Positions 23,459 through 32,930 of a stretch of DNA of 64,000 bases are shown here, one piece after another. Both the position numbers and the translations under genes were made by a program. The stretch's first letter is position 1; each line of letters begins with the position of its first letter. Below the pieces are notes generated by a model. That model did no database searches, was not told the DNA's origin, and saw only the letters and a program-made list of their open reading frames with translations. This DNA is from CALVUP01 sp964422195 (GTDB lineage Bacteria; Bacillota_I; Bacilli_A; RF39; UBA660): assembly GCA_964422195.1 (NCBI GenBank), contig CAYRAF010000001.1, forward strand, positions 1-64,000, read 5' to 3'.

Positions 23459-25228
23459 TTTATTAATTAAATATTCCTTTAATTTTTTATAACCTTTATT
23501 TTCTATTTGATCTATTCTTTTATCTCTAACACTATAGATAGCAGCAAGTTCAGATAGTTTATAAACATACCCATCTAATCCTAATCTTTTACTTAATATA
23601 TCTTGTGTTCTTAATGCTATATAAATACATTTATTACCAAGATGTTTGTTTTTATTCTCTTCAACACTTAATTCTACTGGAGTATAGTTTATATATATAT
23701 TATGTTCAATATTATAAAATCTAGTTAATTCCATCATTTGTTCAAGTGTTATACATTTATTTTTTTGAGCAGTTGCTAACATTTCATTAACATAAATTTC
23801 TTTAAATTTTATGGAAGCATTAGGTTTAGTATTTCCCTCATATAACTCTCTTAATACTTCACTATCATATAATTTATTTATACTGGTTACTATTTGATTT
23901 ATTTTATTAGTAGACACTTTATTATTACTTAACATCACTTTTAGTCTAGCGTCATATTTTTGTGTTGATGTCTTTAAGGTTTCTTTAAAAACCCAAAAAT
24001 CATATATTCTATTAATTTGGTCATTTAACTCTTCTATTCTTTTTATATCACTAACAGTATATATTTTCTTGCTTAATAATTGTCCAAATTCTAAGATAAT
24101 CTTTTTCTCTTTTTCAGTATACATACCAGTTACATCAATATATTCTTCATTAATATTAATATAGTACTTTTCCATATTTATAATGGCACTACGTACATTA
24201 TCAATTGATTCTTTATCCTCTAATAGTTTTTCTATATTTTTAATACTCTTATCCTCTACTACTTCAAATAAATCACTATTATCATCTTCTGTAATAGTAG
24301 CATTTAAAGAAATAGTATCATAGTTACTTTGTATACTCTTGATATTTTCCATTAATTTTTTATACTTATTATCAAACTTTTTCATCAATTGATCTGTTAT
24401 AGATAATTCTTCACTTAATATCCTATAACATGCGGCAATATCATCTTTACTAGTATTTTCTGCATATAATAATTGTTGATATTGATATAAAGCTTCAACT
24501 TGCCTTTCGTTAAGTCCTAGCTTATCATAAAACTCTTTTAATGTCTTATCATTTTCATAAAAAGCAATTAATAATTCATGAAGAGTCATATTTCTCTTAT
24601 AAGTTTCTTTAAATTTATCATTTAATTGTCTTAATTTGTTTTGATCTCGTGCTATATTAGATGGTACTTTAATATTTCTAGAGTTTATATATAAATATCT
24701 ACTAATATATTGACGTATCCAATAAGTAGCATAAGTGCCAAACTTAACTTTTTTGGATACATCAAATTTTTGAGCAGCTTTATGAAGCCCTATATTACCT
24801 TCTTGTATTAAATCTAAAAAATTATCTTCGCTAGCATATCTTCTAGCAATGGATAAAACTAATCTTAGGTTAGATACTATCAATTTATCTAAGTATTTAC
24901 TATCAAATTCTTTTTTTACTGCACATTCTAATTCTTCTTCTGGTTCTAATAACGGATATCTACTAATTTCTTCATAATACTTTTTAATAGAGTCTTCAGT
25001 ATAATAATCATCTTCACTAAGCATTTGTTCATTAAATTCTTCAGTTATAGTTTGATTATCTTTAATAGATACTTTTTCTTCTTCTAATAATTCATATAGC
25101 ATATCCAAATCATCATCTAAAAACAAATCATCCATCATTTTATTAACTTTAGATAACGATATACTTTTATTACCATTCTCTATAATACTATTATCTCTAA
25201 TAAATTTTAATACTTTTTGTTTATCCAT
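23432..25228 (-). CDS. Sigma-70 family factor with a long insert between regions 3.2 and 4
   Basis: A 598-residue sigma factor, much longer than usual. Region 2 is clear at about 113-195 (NLRLVLSIARRYA, DLIQEGNIGLHKA, FGTYATYWIRQYISR). Region 3 follows, with the sigma finger SLNATITEDDNSDL at 307-320. About 200 residues of unrecognised helical sequence then precede region 4 at 536-590 (LSKRLGLDG, SELAAIYSVRDKRIDQIENKG). The region 2.4 helix keeps Gln and Ser for a -10 but has YINSRN for DQART. Group 1 or 2 is possible; a role as an alternative factor is my inference. Last gene of an overlapping operon with an SDR and a PLP lyase. Start follows AAGGTGATT. Confidence 0.8.
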   Translation of the reverse strand: MDKQKVLKFIRDNSIIENGNKSISLSKVNKMMDDLFLDDDLDMLYELLEEEKVSIKDNQTITEEFNEQMLSEDDYYTEDSIKKYYEEISRYPLLEPEEELECAVKKEFDSKYLDKLIVSNLRLVLSIARRYASEDNFLDLIQEGNIGLHKAAQKFDVSKKVKFGTYATYWIRQYISRYLYINSRNIKVPSNIARDQNKLRQLNDKFKETYKRNMTLHELLIAFYENDKTLKEFYDKLGLNERQVEALYQYQQLLYAENTSKDDIAACYRILSEELSITDQLMKKFDNKYKKLMENIKSIQSNYDTISLNATITEDDNSDLFEVVEDKSIKNIEKLLEDKESIDNVRSAIINMEKYYININEEYIDVTGMYTEKEKKIILEFGQLLSKKIYTVSDIKRIEELNDQINRIYDFWVFKETLKTSTQKYDARLKVMLSNNKVSTNKINQIVTSINKLYDSEVLRELYEGNTKPNASIKFKEIYVNEMLATAQKNKCITLEQMMELTRFYNIEHNIYINYTPVELSVEENKNKHLGNKCIYIALRTQDILSKRLGLDGYVYKLSELAAIYSVRDKRIDQIENKGYKKLKEYLINKNKGKVKQI

Positions 25229-25244
25229 TTGCTAAATCACCTTA

Positions 25245-25517
25245 CTACTTATTAACCTCATTATAATAACTTCTTTCTGATAAATCCATAGATAGTTTTT
25301 CTAAATCATCAACATCACCATAAGAATCAAAAATAACTCTTTCTATTTCAAATACTAAATCTTTTAAATTAGTATAATTATTATAGCTTATGTGATATTT
25401 ATTTAAAATATATTTTTCATTATCATTTAGCATTATACCAGATTTACTTTTCTTTAAATAATCTTCATTAATCATAATCAAATCATTTATATCATATTCT
25501 TTATTATTTATTATCAC
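25245..25517 (-). CDS. Small acidic protein of unknown function, before the sigma gene
   Basis: A 90-residue protein, rich in Asn, Asp, Tyr and Glu, starting with INNKEYDINDLIMINEDYL. No membrane helix or known motif. It overlaps the PLP lyase gene at its start and ends 16 bases before the sigma gene, so it may regulate or be co-made with the sigma factor; that is inference. GTG at 25517 has a well-placed AGGTGAT; the GTG at 25526 does not. Confidence 0.6.
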   Translation of the reverse strand: MIINNKEYDINDLIMINEDYLKKSKSGIMLNDNEKYILNKYHISYNNYTNLKDLVFEIERVIFDSYGDVDDLEKLSMDLSERSYYNEVNK

Positions 25518-26748
25518 TATTATCACCTAAATTACTAATAGCGCTTAATAGAGCTAATTTACCATATTCATATGTTAATGATCCCTGTTGATATGCAATA
25601 TATGGTTCTCTAATAGGGCCATCACAAGATATTTCAATAGATGAGCCTTGAATAAAAGATCCACTAGCCATAATAACTTGATCATCATAACCAGGCATAT
25701 CTGAAGGCAAAGCTAAAGCATTAGAATCAATTGCTGAAGCTTTTTGTATACCTTGAACATACTTAATTAATTTTTCTTTATCTTTAAATATAATATTCTG
25801 TACTATATCTACTCTTTCTTCATTATATTTAGGTTCTACTAAATAACCTAAATTTTCCAAAACTTTGCTAGTTAAAAGAGCTACTTTTAAACTATTTAAA
25901 ACTACTGTAGGTGCTAAATACAAACCTTGTAATATATATCGATTAATTCCAAGCGTAGGTCCAACTTCATTTCCTTCCCCTGGTAAAGTTAATCTCTCCG
26001 CACATAAATCAACCAACTCTTTTTTACCAACTATATATGCTCCATTTGGTGCTATTCCACCACCAAGATTCTTTATTAAAGACCCTACTGCTAAATCACA
26101 ACCTATTTCTATAGGTTCTTTAGTAGTAACAAACTCACAATAACAATTATCCACCATAATAATTATATCTCTATCAATTTTCTTAATAAACTTTACTACT
26201 TTTTCTAGCTTTTCTATAGAAATACTCTTTCTCGTAGAATACCCTTTGCTCCTTTGAATTTCAATTACTTTAACCTTTTCTTTACTCAAATAATCTTTTA
26301 TTCTATCATAATCAAAATCATTATCTTTAAGTTCGATTTCATCATATAAAACTCCAAAAGATTTTAAACTAGATGGATTATCTTTTATACCAATAACTTC
26401 GTGAAGAGTATCATAAGGAGTTCCTGTTATACTAAGTAATCTATCATTTGGTCTTAGTAAACCAAATAAAGCTACCGTTAAAGCATGTGAACCTGAAATA
26501 AATTGACTTCTAACTAAAGCACTTTCACTTTTAAAAATATCTTTATAAACATTCTCTATTGCATCTCTACCTATATCATTATATCCATATCCTGTAGTTG
26601 AATTAAAGTGTACTTCACTAATATTGTTATCATGAAAAGCTTTTAACAGTTTCATACTATTATTCATACAAATACTTTCATATTTATTAAATTCTTCTCT
26701 TAGTTCTTTTTCACTTTCATTGATAATATCCATATATTTATTATTCAT
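25504..26748 (-). CDS. Methionine gamma-lyase family PLP protein (YnbB/aluminium-resistance type)
   Basis: A 414-residue fold-type I PLP enzyme. SGSHALTVALFG is the cofactor phosphate loop, MVDNCYCEF the PLP-ring Asp, and GSLIKNLGGGIAPNGAYI the Schiff-base Lys region; PGEGNEVGPTLG and SGSFIQGSSIE are hallmarks of the YnbB family. In Bacillus the homologue lies before glnR. Reaction not proven; a sulfur-amino-acid lyase is usually assumed. Start at 26748 follows GAGGTGAT; overlaps the upstream SDR end by 8 bases. Confidence 0.85.
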   Translation of the reverse strand: MNNKYMDIINESEKELREEFNKYESICMNNSMKLLKAFHDNNISEVHFNSTTGYGYNDIGRDAIENVYKDIFKSESALVRSQFISGSHALTVALFGLLRPNDRLLSITGTPYDTLHEVIGIKDNPSSLKSFGVLYDEIELKDNDFDYDRIKDYLSKEKVKVIEIQRSKGYSTRKSISIEKLEKVVKFIKKIDRDIIIMVDNCYCEFVTTKEPIEIGCDLAVGSLIKNLGGGIAPNGAYIVGKKELVDLCAERLTLPGEGNEVGPTLGINRYILQGLYLAPTVVLNSLKVALLTSKVLENLGYLVEPKYNEERVDIVQNIIFKDKEKLIKYVQGIQKASAIDSNALALPSDMPGYDDQVIMASGSFIQGSSIEISCDGPIREPYIAYQQGSLTYEYGKLALLSAISNLGDNSDNK

Positions 26749-27439
26749 TATTATCACCTCTTAATATAATCAGAGAACCATTTTCTTTATTACCATTTAA
26801 TATTTCTAAAACCACTTTACTAATCTCATCAGGTTCTATTAATTTAGCTTGTCCTATCCTTTTCATTTCATTTTTTAAAAATTCAGGATTCATTTCTTTA
26901 ATAGACTCTGTATTAACATAATTAGGTGCAATTGTATAAAAATTATTATTAGGTAGCGCATATACTAAAGACTTTGTTAATTGTATTAATCCTGCTTTTG
27001 ATACAGCATAATCAATGTTATATTCATTATAAGTATATATACCATCTGTAGATGAAATGTTGATGATAATTGATTCATTTAATAAATCTAATCCATTCTT
27101 TATTATTAAAAAAGGTCCAACTATATTAGTATCAAGTGTCTTAATAAACTCATCTTTAGTTTTATCATAAATATTATTTCCAATATCTATACCTACATTA
27201 TTTATAAGTAAATCAATATGTTTATACTGTTTTTTTATCTCCTGATACATATTTATTATAGAATCTTCGTTAGTAATATCACATTGAAGTACTAATGCTT
27301 TATTTTTATAAGTACTAACTAAATTTTTATTATTATAGTATGTAATTATGACTTCAAAGTCATTTTTTATTAAAGTATCTACAAGAGTAGTACCTATACC
27401 TATAGAACATCCTACTATTAAAGCAACTTTTTTATCCAC
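26741..27439 (-). CDS. Short-chain dehydrogenase/reductase
   Basis: A 232-residue SDR with a divergent cofactor motif, VGCSIGIGTT, then NNVGID, Ser in INISSTDG and YAVSKAG for the Tyr-Lys pair. Substrate unknown. GTG start after GAGGTGG. It heads an overlapping operon with a PLP lyase, a small protein and the large sigma factor. Confidence 0.85.
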   Translation of the reverse strand: MDKKVALIVGCSIGIGTTLVDTLIKNDFEVIITYYNNKNLVSTYKNKALVLQCDITNEDSIINMYQEIKKQYKHIDLLINNVGIDIGNNIYDKTKDEFIKTLDTNIVGPFLIIKNGLDLLNESIIINISSTDGIYTYNEYNIDYAVSKAGLIQLTKSLVYALPNNNFYTIAPNYVNTESIKEMNPEFLKNEMKRIGQAKLIEPDEISKVVLEILNGNKENGSLIILRGDNNE

Positions 27440-27474
27440 ACTACCACCTCAGATAACATATTATAACATAAAAC

Positions 27475-27501
27475 AAAAAAAAGATAAATATTTATCTTTT
27501 T
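27475..27501 (-). terminator. Terminator after the 27492 gene
   Basis: AAAAAGATAAATATTTATCTTTTT is near-palindromic and contains the stop codon; a T-run follows on the minus strand. Confidence 0.65.
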
Positions 27502-27857
27502 GTAAAAGCATATACTAAAGTTAAATAATTATAGCTAATTATTATTAAAAAATATATACTACTATTTAAACTAAAATCATATGAAATACTAGCTAGTGAT
27601 ATTAGCACTAATAAAAAACTCTCTATTAAGCATTTTACTTTTCTATATGATTTAGTTTTTATCCTATATAAATCATCAACTATCATGCATGTAAGTATAA
27701 TTGGGATAATTTTTAAAATCGTACTTAATATAAGATGAAAATTATATATATCATTATTAAATATCATATTAGCTATTATCCCAATTATTAGTACAATACC
27801 AAACATTATAGTAAATTTATAATTTCCTATTAATTCATTATCAACTTTTTTCTTCAT
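27492..27857 (-). CDS. Four-helix membrane protein, unknown function
   Basis: A 121-residue protein with four predicted membrane helices, short loops and a basic N-terminus (MKKKVDNEL) and C-terminus. No family recognised. It follows the thiol-disulfide protein gene across a terminator and has a weak AGGTGAT ribosome site. Confidence 0.6.
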   Translation of the reverse strand: MKKKVDNELIGNYKFTIMFGIVLIIGIIANMIFNNDIYNFHLILSTILKIIPIILTCMIVDDLYRIKTKSYRKVKCLIESFLLVLISLASISYDFSLNSSIYFLIIISYNYLTLVYAFTKR

Positions 27858-27871
27858 ATTATCACCTAATT

Positions 27872-27897
27872 AAAAAGTTGTTTTACAACAACTTTTA
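27872..27897 (-). terminator. Terminator after the thioredoxin-like gene
   Basis: AAAAGTTGTT pairs with AACAACTTTT around the stop codon, then T-rich sequence on the minus strand. Confidence 0.75.
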
Positions 27898-28419
27898 TTT
27901 AACACCTGCATTTTTTAAGAAATCAATATATTCATCATATTCAGTATATCCTACTAATCCATCAACATATTTACCATCTTTAGCAACTATAACAAGTGGT
28001 GTAGCTCCATAGTTTTCTTCTAAGAAATCATTAAGACCAGCAATTTTTTCAGCAGTTTCTTCATCAACAGTAGTTATATCTAAATATTTAGTAGTGAATC
28101 CCATTTCTTTTTGTGCTTTTTGCATACTTGGTAAGAATGCTACACAATAATGACAAGTTTCTCTTCCTAAATAGATTACACTTGTTCCTTTACCACTACC
28201 TTTTAATAATTTAATAAAATCATTACCACTAATAGCTTCAAACATACTTACATCATATTCAGTATTTTCAGTTTCTTCAGATCCAGTTGAACTAGACTTA
28301 CTAGTTGTAGATGTATTATCACCAACTGCTATTAATAATAAAATAGTATTTACAACAGCTATTACTGTTAATATTTTAGCAAATAACAATAACTTTTTTA
28401 AAATATCTTCGTTTTTCAT
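27895..28419 (-). CDS. Membrane-anchored thioredoxin-like protein
   Basis: A 174-residue protein with an N-terminal membrane anchor (about residues 10-30), a Ser/Thr/Glu linker, and an extracytoplasmic thioredoxin fold with the CHYC active site in GRETCHYC and a cis-Pro in ATPLVIV. It probably acts in disulfide exchange or as a thiol-linked bacteriocin-transport accessory-type protein. Start at 28419 after AGGAGG; an upstream ATG is not supported. Confidence 0.8.
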   Translation of the reverse strand: MKNEDILKKLLLFAKILTVIAVVNTILLLIAVGDNTSTTSKSSSTGSEETENTEYDVSMFEAISGNDFIKLLKGSGKGTSVIYLGRETCHYCVAFLPSMQKAQKEMGFTTKYLDITTVDEETAEKIAGLNDFLEENYGATPLVIVAKDGKYVDGLVGYTEYDEYIDFLKNAGVK

Positions 28420-28479
28420 AATAAAACCTCCTAGTAAAATAATAACATAAATATAATTTTTAATCAATAATAATAAACG

Positions 28480-28508
28480 TTTACTTTCTTCAAAAAAACT
28501 GATATAAT
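28480..28508 (+). promoter_or_regulatory. Promoter of the 28532 gene
   Basis: TTTACT (28480-28485) and TATAAT (28503-28508) spaced by 17 bases, 24 bases before the start codon. Confidence 0.65.
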
Positions 28509-28531
28509 ACTTAATTAATTCGGAGGTAACT

Positions 28532-29809
28532 ATGAAAATAGATAAAAGTTATGCGGCTATTTCATTATTTAATTATATATCTAAATATTCCATTACGAGA
28601 TTATCAACAGAAAACCTAGATTTTCTTTTAGATACTATTATTGATGAAATATATGATGAATATGAGATTAACTTTTCATTAAATAATGATATGAATACAA
28701 ATCAAAGTTTTACGAGTGAGCTAAGTATTAGTGAAAAATATATATCAATTAATCCTAATAATCATATCCCACTATATATGCAATTATTTAAATGCAAAAA
28801 AGTTAATCAATTAAATGATTATTTATTATTTGATAAATATTTTAACAGAGTATTAGATAGCGAGTATATAACAGAAGCTTTAAATCGTGTACATAAGGAT
28901 ATAAAAAAAGAATCTACAAAGCATATAGAAGATGCCTTAGTCCTTTATACTGAAATTATTGAGCATTATAGGAAATTAAAATCAGCAGAAGAAAATGAAC
29001 AACATAGTCTATATGAACAAGAACATAAAATACTATGTAACCTCCAAAGAATAAAGGAAGAGTTAATAAATGATATTTTATATAATTATGTTAGTTTAGA
29101 AGCAATCAATATATTATATAATGAAAAACCAGATACATATTTCGATATAAAAAACCCTAATATAGTATTAAGCAAATTTATAAATGATGTATTAAATGAA
29201 AAAGATATCATAGATATGGAACAAAAACAAAATATAGTTGAAAGTATGAACTTTAAAGGAGCTACAGCTGTTTCAGGAGCATTAATTGATATTATACTAA
29301 AAGAAATAGTAACAGATGAATATTTTAATATTTTAAATACCTTTATAAAGAATAATCCTCTAAACTTTGGAAGATCAAATTTCATAGAATTAAAATATGC
29401 TATTTTAGTTTACTCTACACAGTATGAAAGAAAGTTCTTAAATTCAAGCAACAAGTATTATGATGATAAAACAGTAAATAAAAATGTTGTAAAACAAGCT
29501 ATCAGTTATACAAATATATATGAAAATAAATTAAAACAATTAACAAATTATATATTAGAAAAAAATAATGATTATTATAAAGATAATGATTGTTATATGA
29601 GTGTTATTGATAAATGTATTCTTTTACAAGCTTATCTAAACACATCACCTAACAAGAGAATATATTCTACATATCAAGATATATTCAAAGCACATAAAAA
29701 CAGTGATAAAAATAATTATTCTATTTCAAATTTTATGTTAAAAGAATTAGTAACAAACCCAGAACAAAAAGGAAAAACAAAACAAAAAAAACTAGGAGAA
29801 AATAATTAA
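28532..29809 (+). CDS. Protein of unknown function, 425 residues
   Basis: Soluble, mostly helical, rich in Asn, Lys, Ile and Tyr, with no recognised motif and no membrane segment. A middle section (about 120-180) has coiled-coil character, and the C-terminus is basic (KGKTKQKKLGENN). Start has CGGAGG. Converges on addA and overlaps its end by 4 bases. I do not recognise it. Confidence 0.6.
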   Translation: MKIDKSYAAISLFNYISKYSITRLSTENLDFLLDTIIDEIYDEYEINFSLNNDMNTNQSFTSELSISEKYISINPNNHIPLYMQLFKCKKVNQLNDYLLFDKYFNRVLDSEYITEALNRVHKDIKKESTKHIEDALVLYTEIIEHYRKLKSAEENEQHSLYEQEHKILCNLQRIKEELINDILYNYVSLEAINILYNEKPDTYFDIKNPNIVLSKFINDVLNEKDIIDMEQKQNIVESMNFKGATAVSGALIDIILKEIVTDEYFNILNTFIKNNPLNFGRSNFIELKYAILVYSTQYERKFLNSSNKYYDDKTVNKNVVKQAISYTNIYENKLKQLTNYILEKNNDYYKDNDCYMSVIDKCILLQAYLNTSPNKRIYSTYQDIFKAHKNSDKNNYSISNFMLKELVTNPEQKGKTKQKKLGENN

Positions 29810-29822
29810 TCTTCTAGTTTTT
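29786..29822. terminator. Bidirectional terminator between the 28532 gene and addA
   Basis: AAACTAG with AGA pairs with TCT and CTAGTTT around both stop codons, flanked by A-run and T-run. Confidence 0.65.
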
Positions 29823-32800
29823 TTAATTCATTATTAAGTATAGAATATAAATAAGTATAAATAGGTTTATTTGTTTTTGTAGAAACAAAATCTTTATAAA
29901 TTTCAAGTTGTTTTTTATAAGCATCATCATCTATATTTTTAAGTTTATAATCAATTACCTTAATATGATCAGGATATACAATAACCAAATCAATAATACC
30001 ATTAAATTCTTTATTTTCTTTTTCATAAACAAATTCATACTCTTTATAAAATTTGGCATTTTTTATATTTCCAATTTTTTCTATAAAATTGCTAATATAT
30101 ACATAGTATTTATTATCTTTATACTTATCTACATTATTAAAATCAATTGTCTCAAATAAATAATGAATATAAGTACCTAAATTAAGCTTATCTACTTCAT
30201 CGTGAGTAATTAATTTATTAATATTTTTAGATACCTTTGAAGTACTTATCATTTTACTATCAATAACTATATTATTAATTGTAACTTTATCATCACTTTT
30301 TCTTATAATGTCTTTAATACTTATATCTTTAGAAATATTATAGTCTTTGCTGATATTCAAGTTTTTTATATCTACCTCTTTTATATTCGTTTTTAAAACA
30401 CTATTAAGTGATACTAAAATATCTAAAAATGAACGATAATTTTCTCTAACACTATTATCTACTTCAATATCCTCTAGTTCTTTTAATGAAGTAACTATTA
30501 TCATTTTTTCACGTGCTCTAGTTAAAGCAACATATAATAGCCTAATCTTTTCACTTATCTCTTCACTATAGTATTTAACACTTACTAATTTATTAAGTAT
30601 TGTTTTTGATATGCCTTCATTATTGATTGGAGTTATAATACCATATTTATTATCAAACATAAATCTACTCTCTATATCCCTAAAATTAAACTTTTTATGA
30701 AAACCAGAAAAGTAGCAAACAGGGAACTCTAATCCCTTAGATTTATGAATATTCATAATTTTAACATTATCCCCTTGCTTATTATTAATTGAATACTTAA
30801 TATCATTATCACTACTATCCATTTTATTTAAGTAGTCTCTAAACATATAAGGGCTATAACCAAGTTTATTCAAATTATCTGCGATATTTTTTAAATTATC
30901 TATTCTAACAAAACTATCTTCAACCTTTGAGATGGTTATACATCTTTCATATACATTAAATTTAGCTATTATCATATCTAATAATTCTATATTAGATACA
31001 CTATCTATATTATAAGCTATTTCTTCACAAATTCTATATATTTCAGTTTCTTTGTATTTATCATTAGTAAATACTTCAAATATTTCTTGATCATTCATAT
31101 CAGATAAAAAACTTCTAGCGACAGATGTATAATAATATTTAAACTCTTGATCAAAAATACCATCTTTTATTTTTAAACATAAATTTATTATACTTTTTAT
31201 AACTAAGATATCTTTTTCTTCATTTAACTTTTGATCCATATAAATAGTTAAAGGGATATTTAAATACTCAAATATTTTCTTATATATAGTAAAGGCACTA
31301 CCACGATCCATAATAATACAAAAATCATTATAAGTAGCTTTTCTAATTTTACTCATATCTTTATCAAAAACTAAATATCCATCTTCTATCTTATTTTTAA
31401 TATCATTAGCAATTATAAAGGCTTCTATCTCTTCTTTACTATACTTTTTATCATCATAATTATAATTATATATATCCAAGTTATTATTATGTCCTACATC
31501 TTCTAAATCATATAGAGTTAAACCATAATTCATCTGGTGTGAATCCTTATAATCTGCCCCACCAATATAATTATCCATTATTATATTAAATATTTTATTA
31601 ATATTAGTTAATACTTCACTTCTTGATCTAAAGTTTTTAAGTAAATCTATTTTTTTACCATTAATCCCTTTACTATAATTATCATATTTATTTTTAAATA
31701 TTAAAGGATTAGCATTCCTAAATCTATATATAGATTGCTTAACGTCTCCAACCATGTATAAATTATTATTCTCAATTAAAGACATAAATTTTTCTTGAAT
31801 ATCAGAAGTATCTTGATATTCATCTAATAGTATTTCATTATATGTATTCTTTATTTCTTCTAAAACACCTGGATTATCTTCTAATAATCTAATAGCCATA
31901 AGTGCTATATCATTAAACTCATACGTATCATTTATTTGCTTATAAGAAATTAATCTTTCATCTAATATATTTATTATTTTTATAATTATTTCAACATAAT
32001 TCTTAGTACTTAAAATATCATTTTTTATATCATCTAAAGATTCATATTTTACTAAGTCTTGTAATTCTTTATAATAATCTTTTATTAATTTAGCTTGTTT
32101 TCTAAACATTAAAGAAAACTTACCCATTAATTTAAAATCTTTATTAGATAGTTTTTTTATTTTTAGATAATCTTTAGTTCCTATTAAATCTTCTAATACT
32201 CCACATATTTCTTGATATTTATTATTATCACTATCAGTCTCTATTAAACCTTCTAATATCTTTAAATTAGAATTTAGTTTATCAATTGTATTATGTATTA
32301 AATTTAAATACTCATTAACTATACTATCTAAGTATTCATCATTATAAAAGTTATCAACATAATTTGTTAAAAACTCTTGCTTATTTATCAATTTATCTAA
32401 GTCATTGTTTATATTATAAATATAGTTTTTTATTGTTTTATCATCTTTTACACAAAAATCTGTGATTAGTTTTAAGAATTTTTGATCTTCTTCCATATAT
32501 AATTCATCAAATATTTCATCTAGTAACTCTTGCTCTTTAATATTTATAATAGATGAATCTATAATTGAAATATCCTTTGATACATTAAGTAAGTAATGAT
32601 ATTTTTTAACCATAGATAAAGAGAATGAATCAAAAGTAGTAATGTATGCAGAATCTATTAAATCAAGTTGACGACTTAAACTATCATCTTTTTCAATTTT
32701 TTGTCTTATTCTTTCCTTCATCTCATTTGCAGCTTCATTAGTAAAAGTTAGTATTAATAATTTATCTATATTAACACCACTCTTTAATTTTCTTAAAACT

Positions 32801-32907
32801 CTTTCAGAGAGCACTGCGGTTTTTCCAGAACCTGCACCTGCAGAAACAATAATATTACTACCTTCTTCATTTATTGCTTGTAATTGTTCTTCAGTAAATT
32901 TAGGCAT
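29806..32907 (-). CDS. addA: ATP-dependent helicase/nuclease subunit A
   Basis: A 1033-residue UvrD-type helicase fused to a RecB-like nuclease, which with AddB resects double-strand ends for recombination. SAGAGSGKT is Walker A, LLDEYQDTSD motif II, GDVKQSIYRFR motif III, IHKSKGLEFP motif V and LLYVALTRAREK motif VI. The nuclease has EFNGIIDLVI and IDYKLK. It is shorter than most AddA (about 1200). Lies 23 bases after addB. Confidence 0.95.
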   Translation of the reverse strand: MPKFTEEQLQAINEEGSNIIVSAGAGSGKTAVLSERVLRKLKSGVNIDKLLILTFTNEAANEMKERIRQKIEKDDSLSRQLDLIDSAYITTFDSFSLSMVKKYHYLLNVSKDISIIDSSIINIKEQELLDEIFDELYMEEDQKFLKLITDFCVKDDKTIKNYIYNINNDLDKLINKQEFLTNYVDNFYNDEYLDSIVNEYLNLIHNTIDKLNSNLKILEGLIETDSDNNKYQEICGVLEDLIGTKDYLKIKKLSNKDFKLMGKFSLMFRKQAKLIKDYYKELQDLVKYESLDDIKNDILSTKNYVEIIIKIINILDERLISYKQINDTYEFNDIALMAIRLLEDNPGVLEEIKNTYNEILLDEYQDTSDIQEKFMSLIENNNLYMVGDVKQSIYRFRNANPLIFKNKYDNYSKGINGKKIDLLKNFRSRSEVLTNINKIFNIIMDNYIGGADYKDSHQMNYGLTLYDLEDVGHNNNLDIYNYNYDDKKYSKEEIEAFIIANDIKNKIEDGYLVFDKDMSKIRKATYNDFCIIMDRGSAFTIYKKIFEYLNIPLTIYMDQKLNEEKDILVIKSIINLCLKIKDGIFDQEFKYYYTSVARSFLSDMNDQEIFEVFTNDKYKETEIYRICEEIAYNIDSVSNIELLDMIIAKFNVYERCITISKVEDSFVRIDNLKNIADNLNKLGYSPYMFRDYLNKMDSSDNDIKYSINNKQGDNVKIMNIHKSKGLEFPVCYFSGFHKKFNFRDIESRFMFDNKYGIITPINNEGISKTILNKLVSVKYYSEEISEKIRLLYVALTRAREKMIIVTSLKELEDIEVDNSVRENYRSFLDILVSLNSVLKTNIKEVDIKNLNISKDYNISKDISIKDIIRKSDDKVTINNIVIDSKMISTSKVSKNINKLITHDEVDKLNLGTYIHYLFETIDFNNVDKYKDNKYYVYISNFIEKIGNIKNAKFYKEYEFVYEKENKEFNGIIDLVIVYPDHIKVIDYKLKNIDDDAYKKQLEIYKDFVSTKTNKPIYTYLYSILNNELKKLED

Positions 32908-32930
32908 CTAATCACCTCTTTTCTTATCTA

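Noticed and set aside
29908..30159. Hydrophobic plus-strand peptide inside addA
   Set aside because: Ile/Phe-rich frames are expected opposite AT-rich Asn/Lys codons; it has no promoter or ribosome site, unlike the 17141 peptide.
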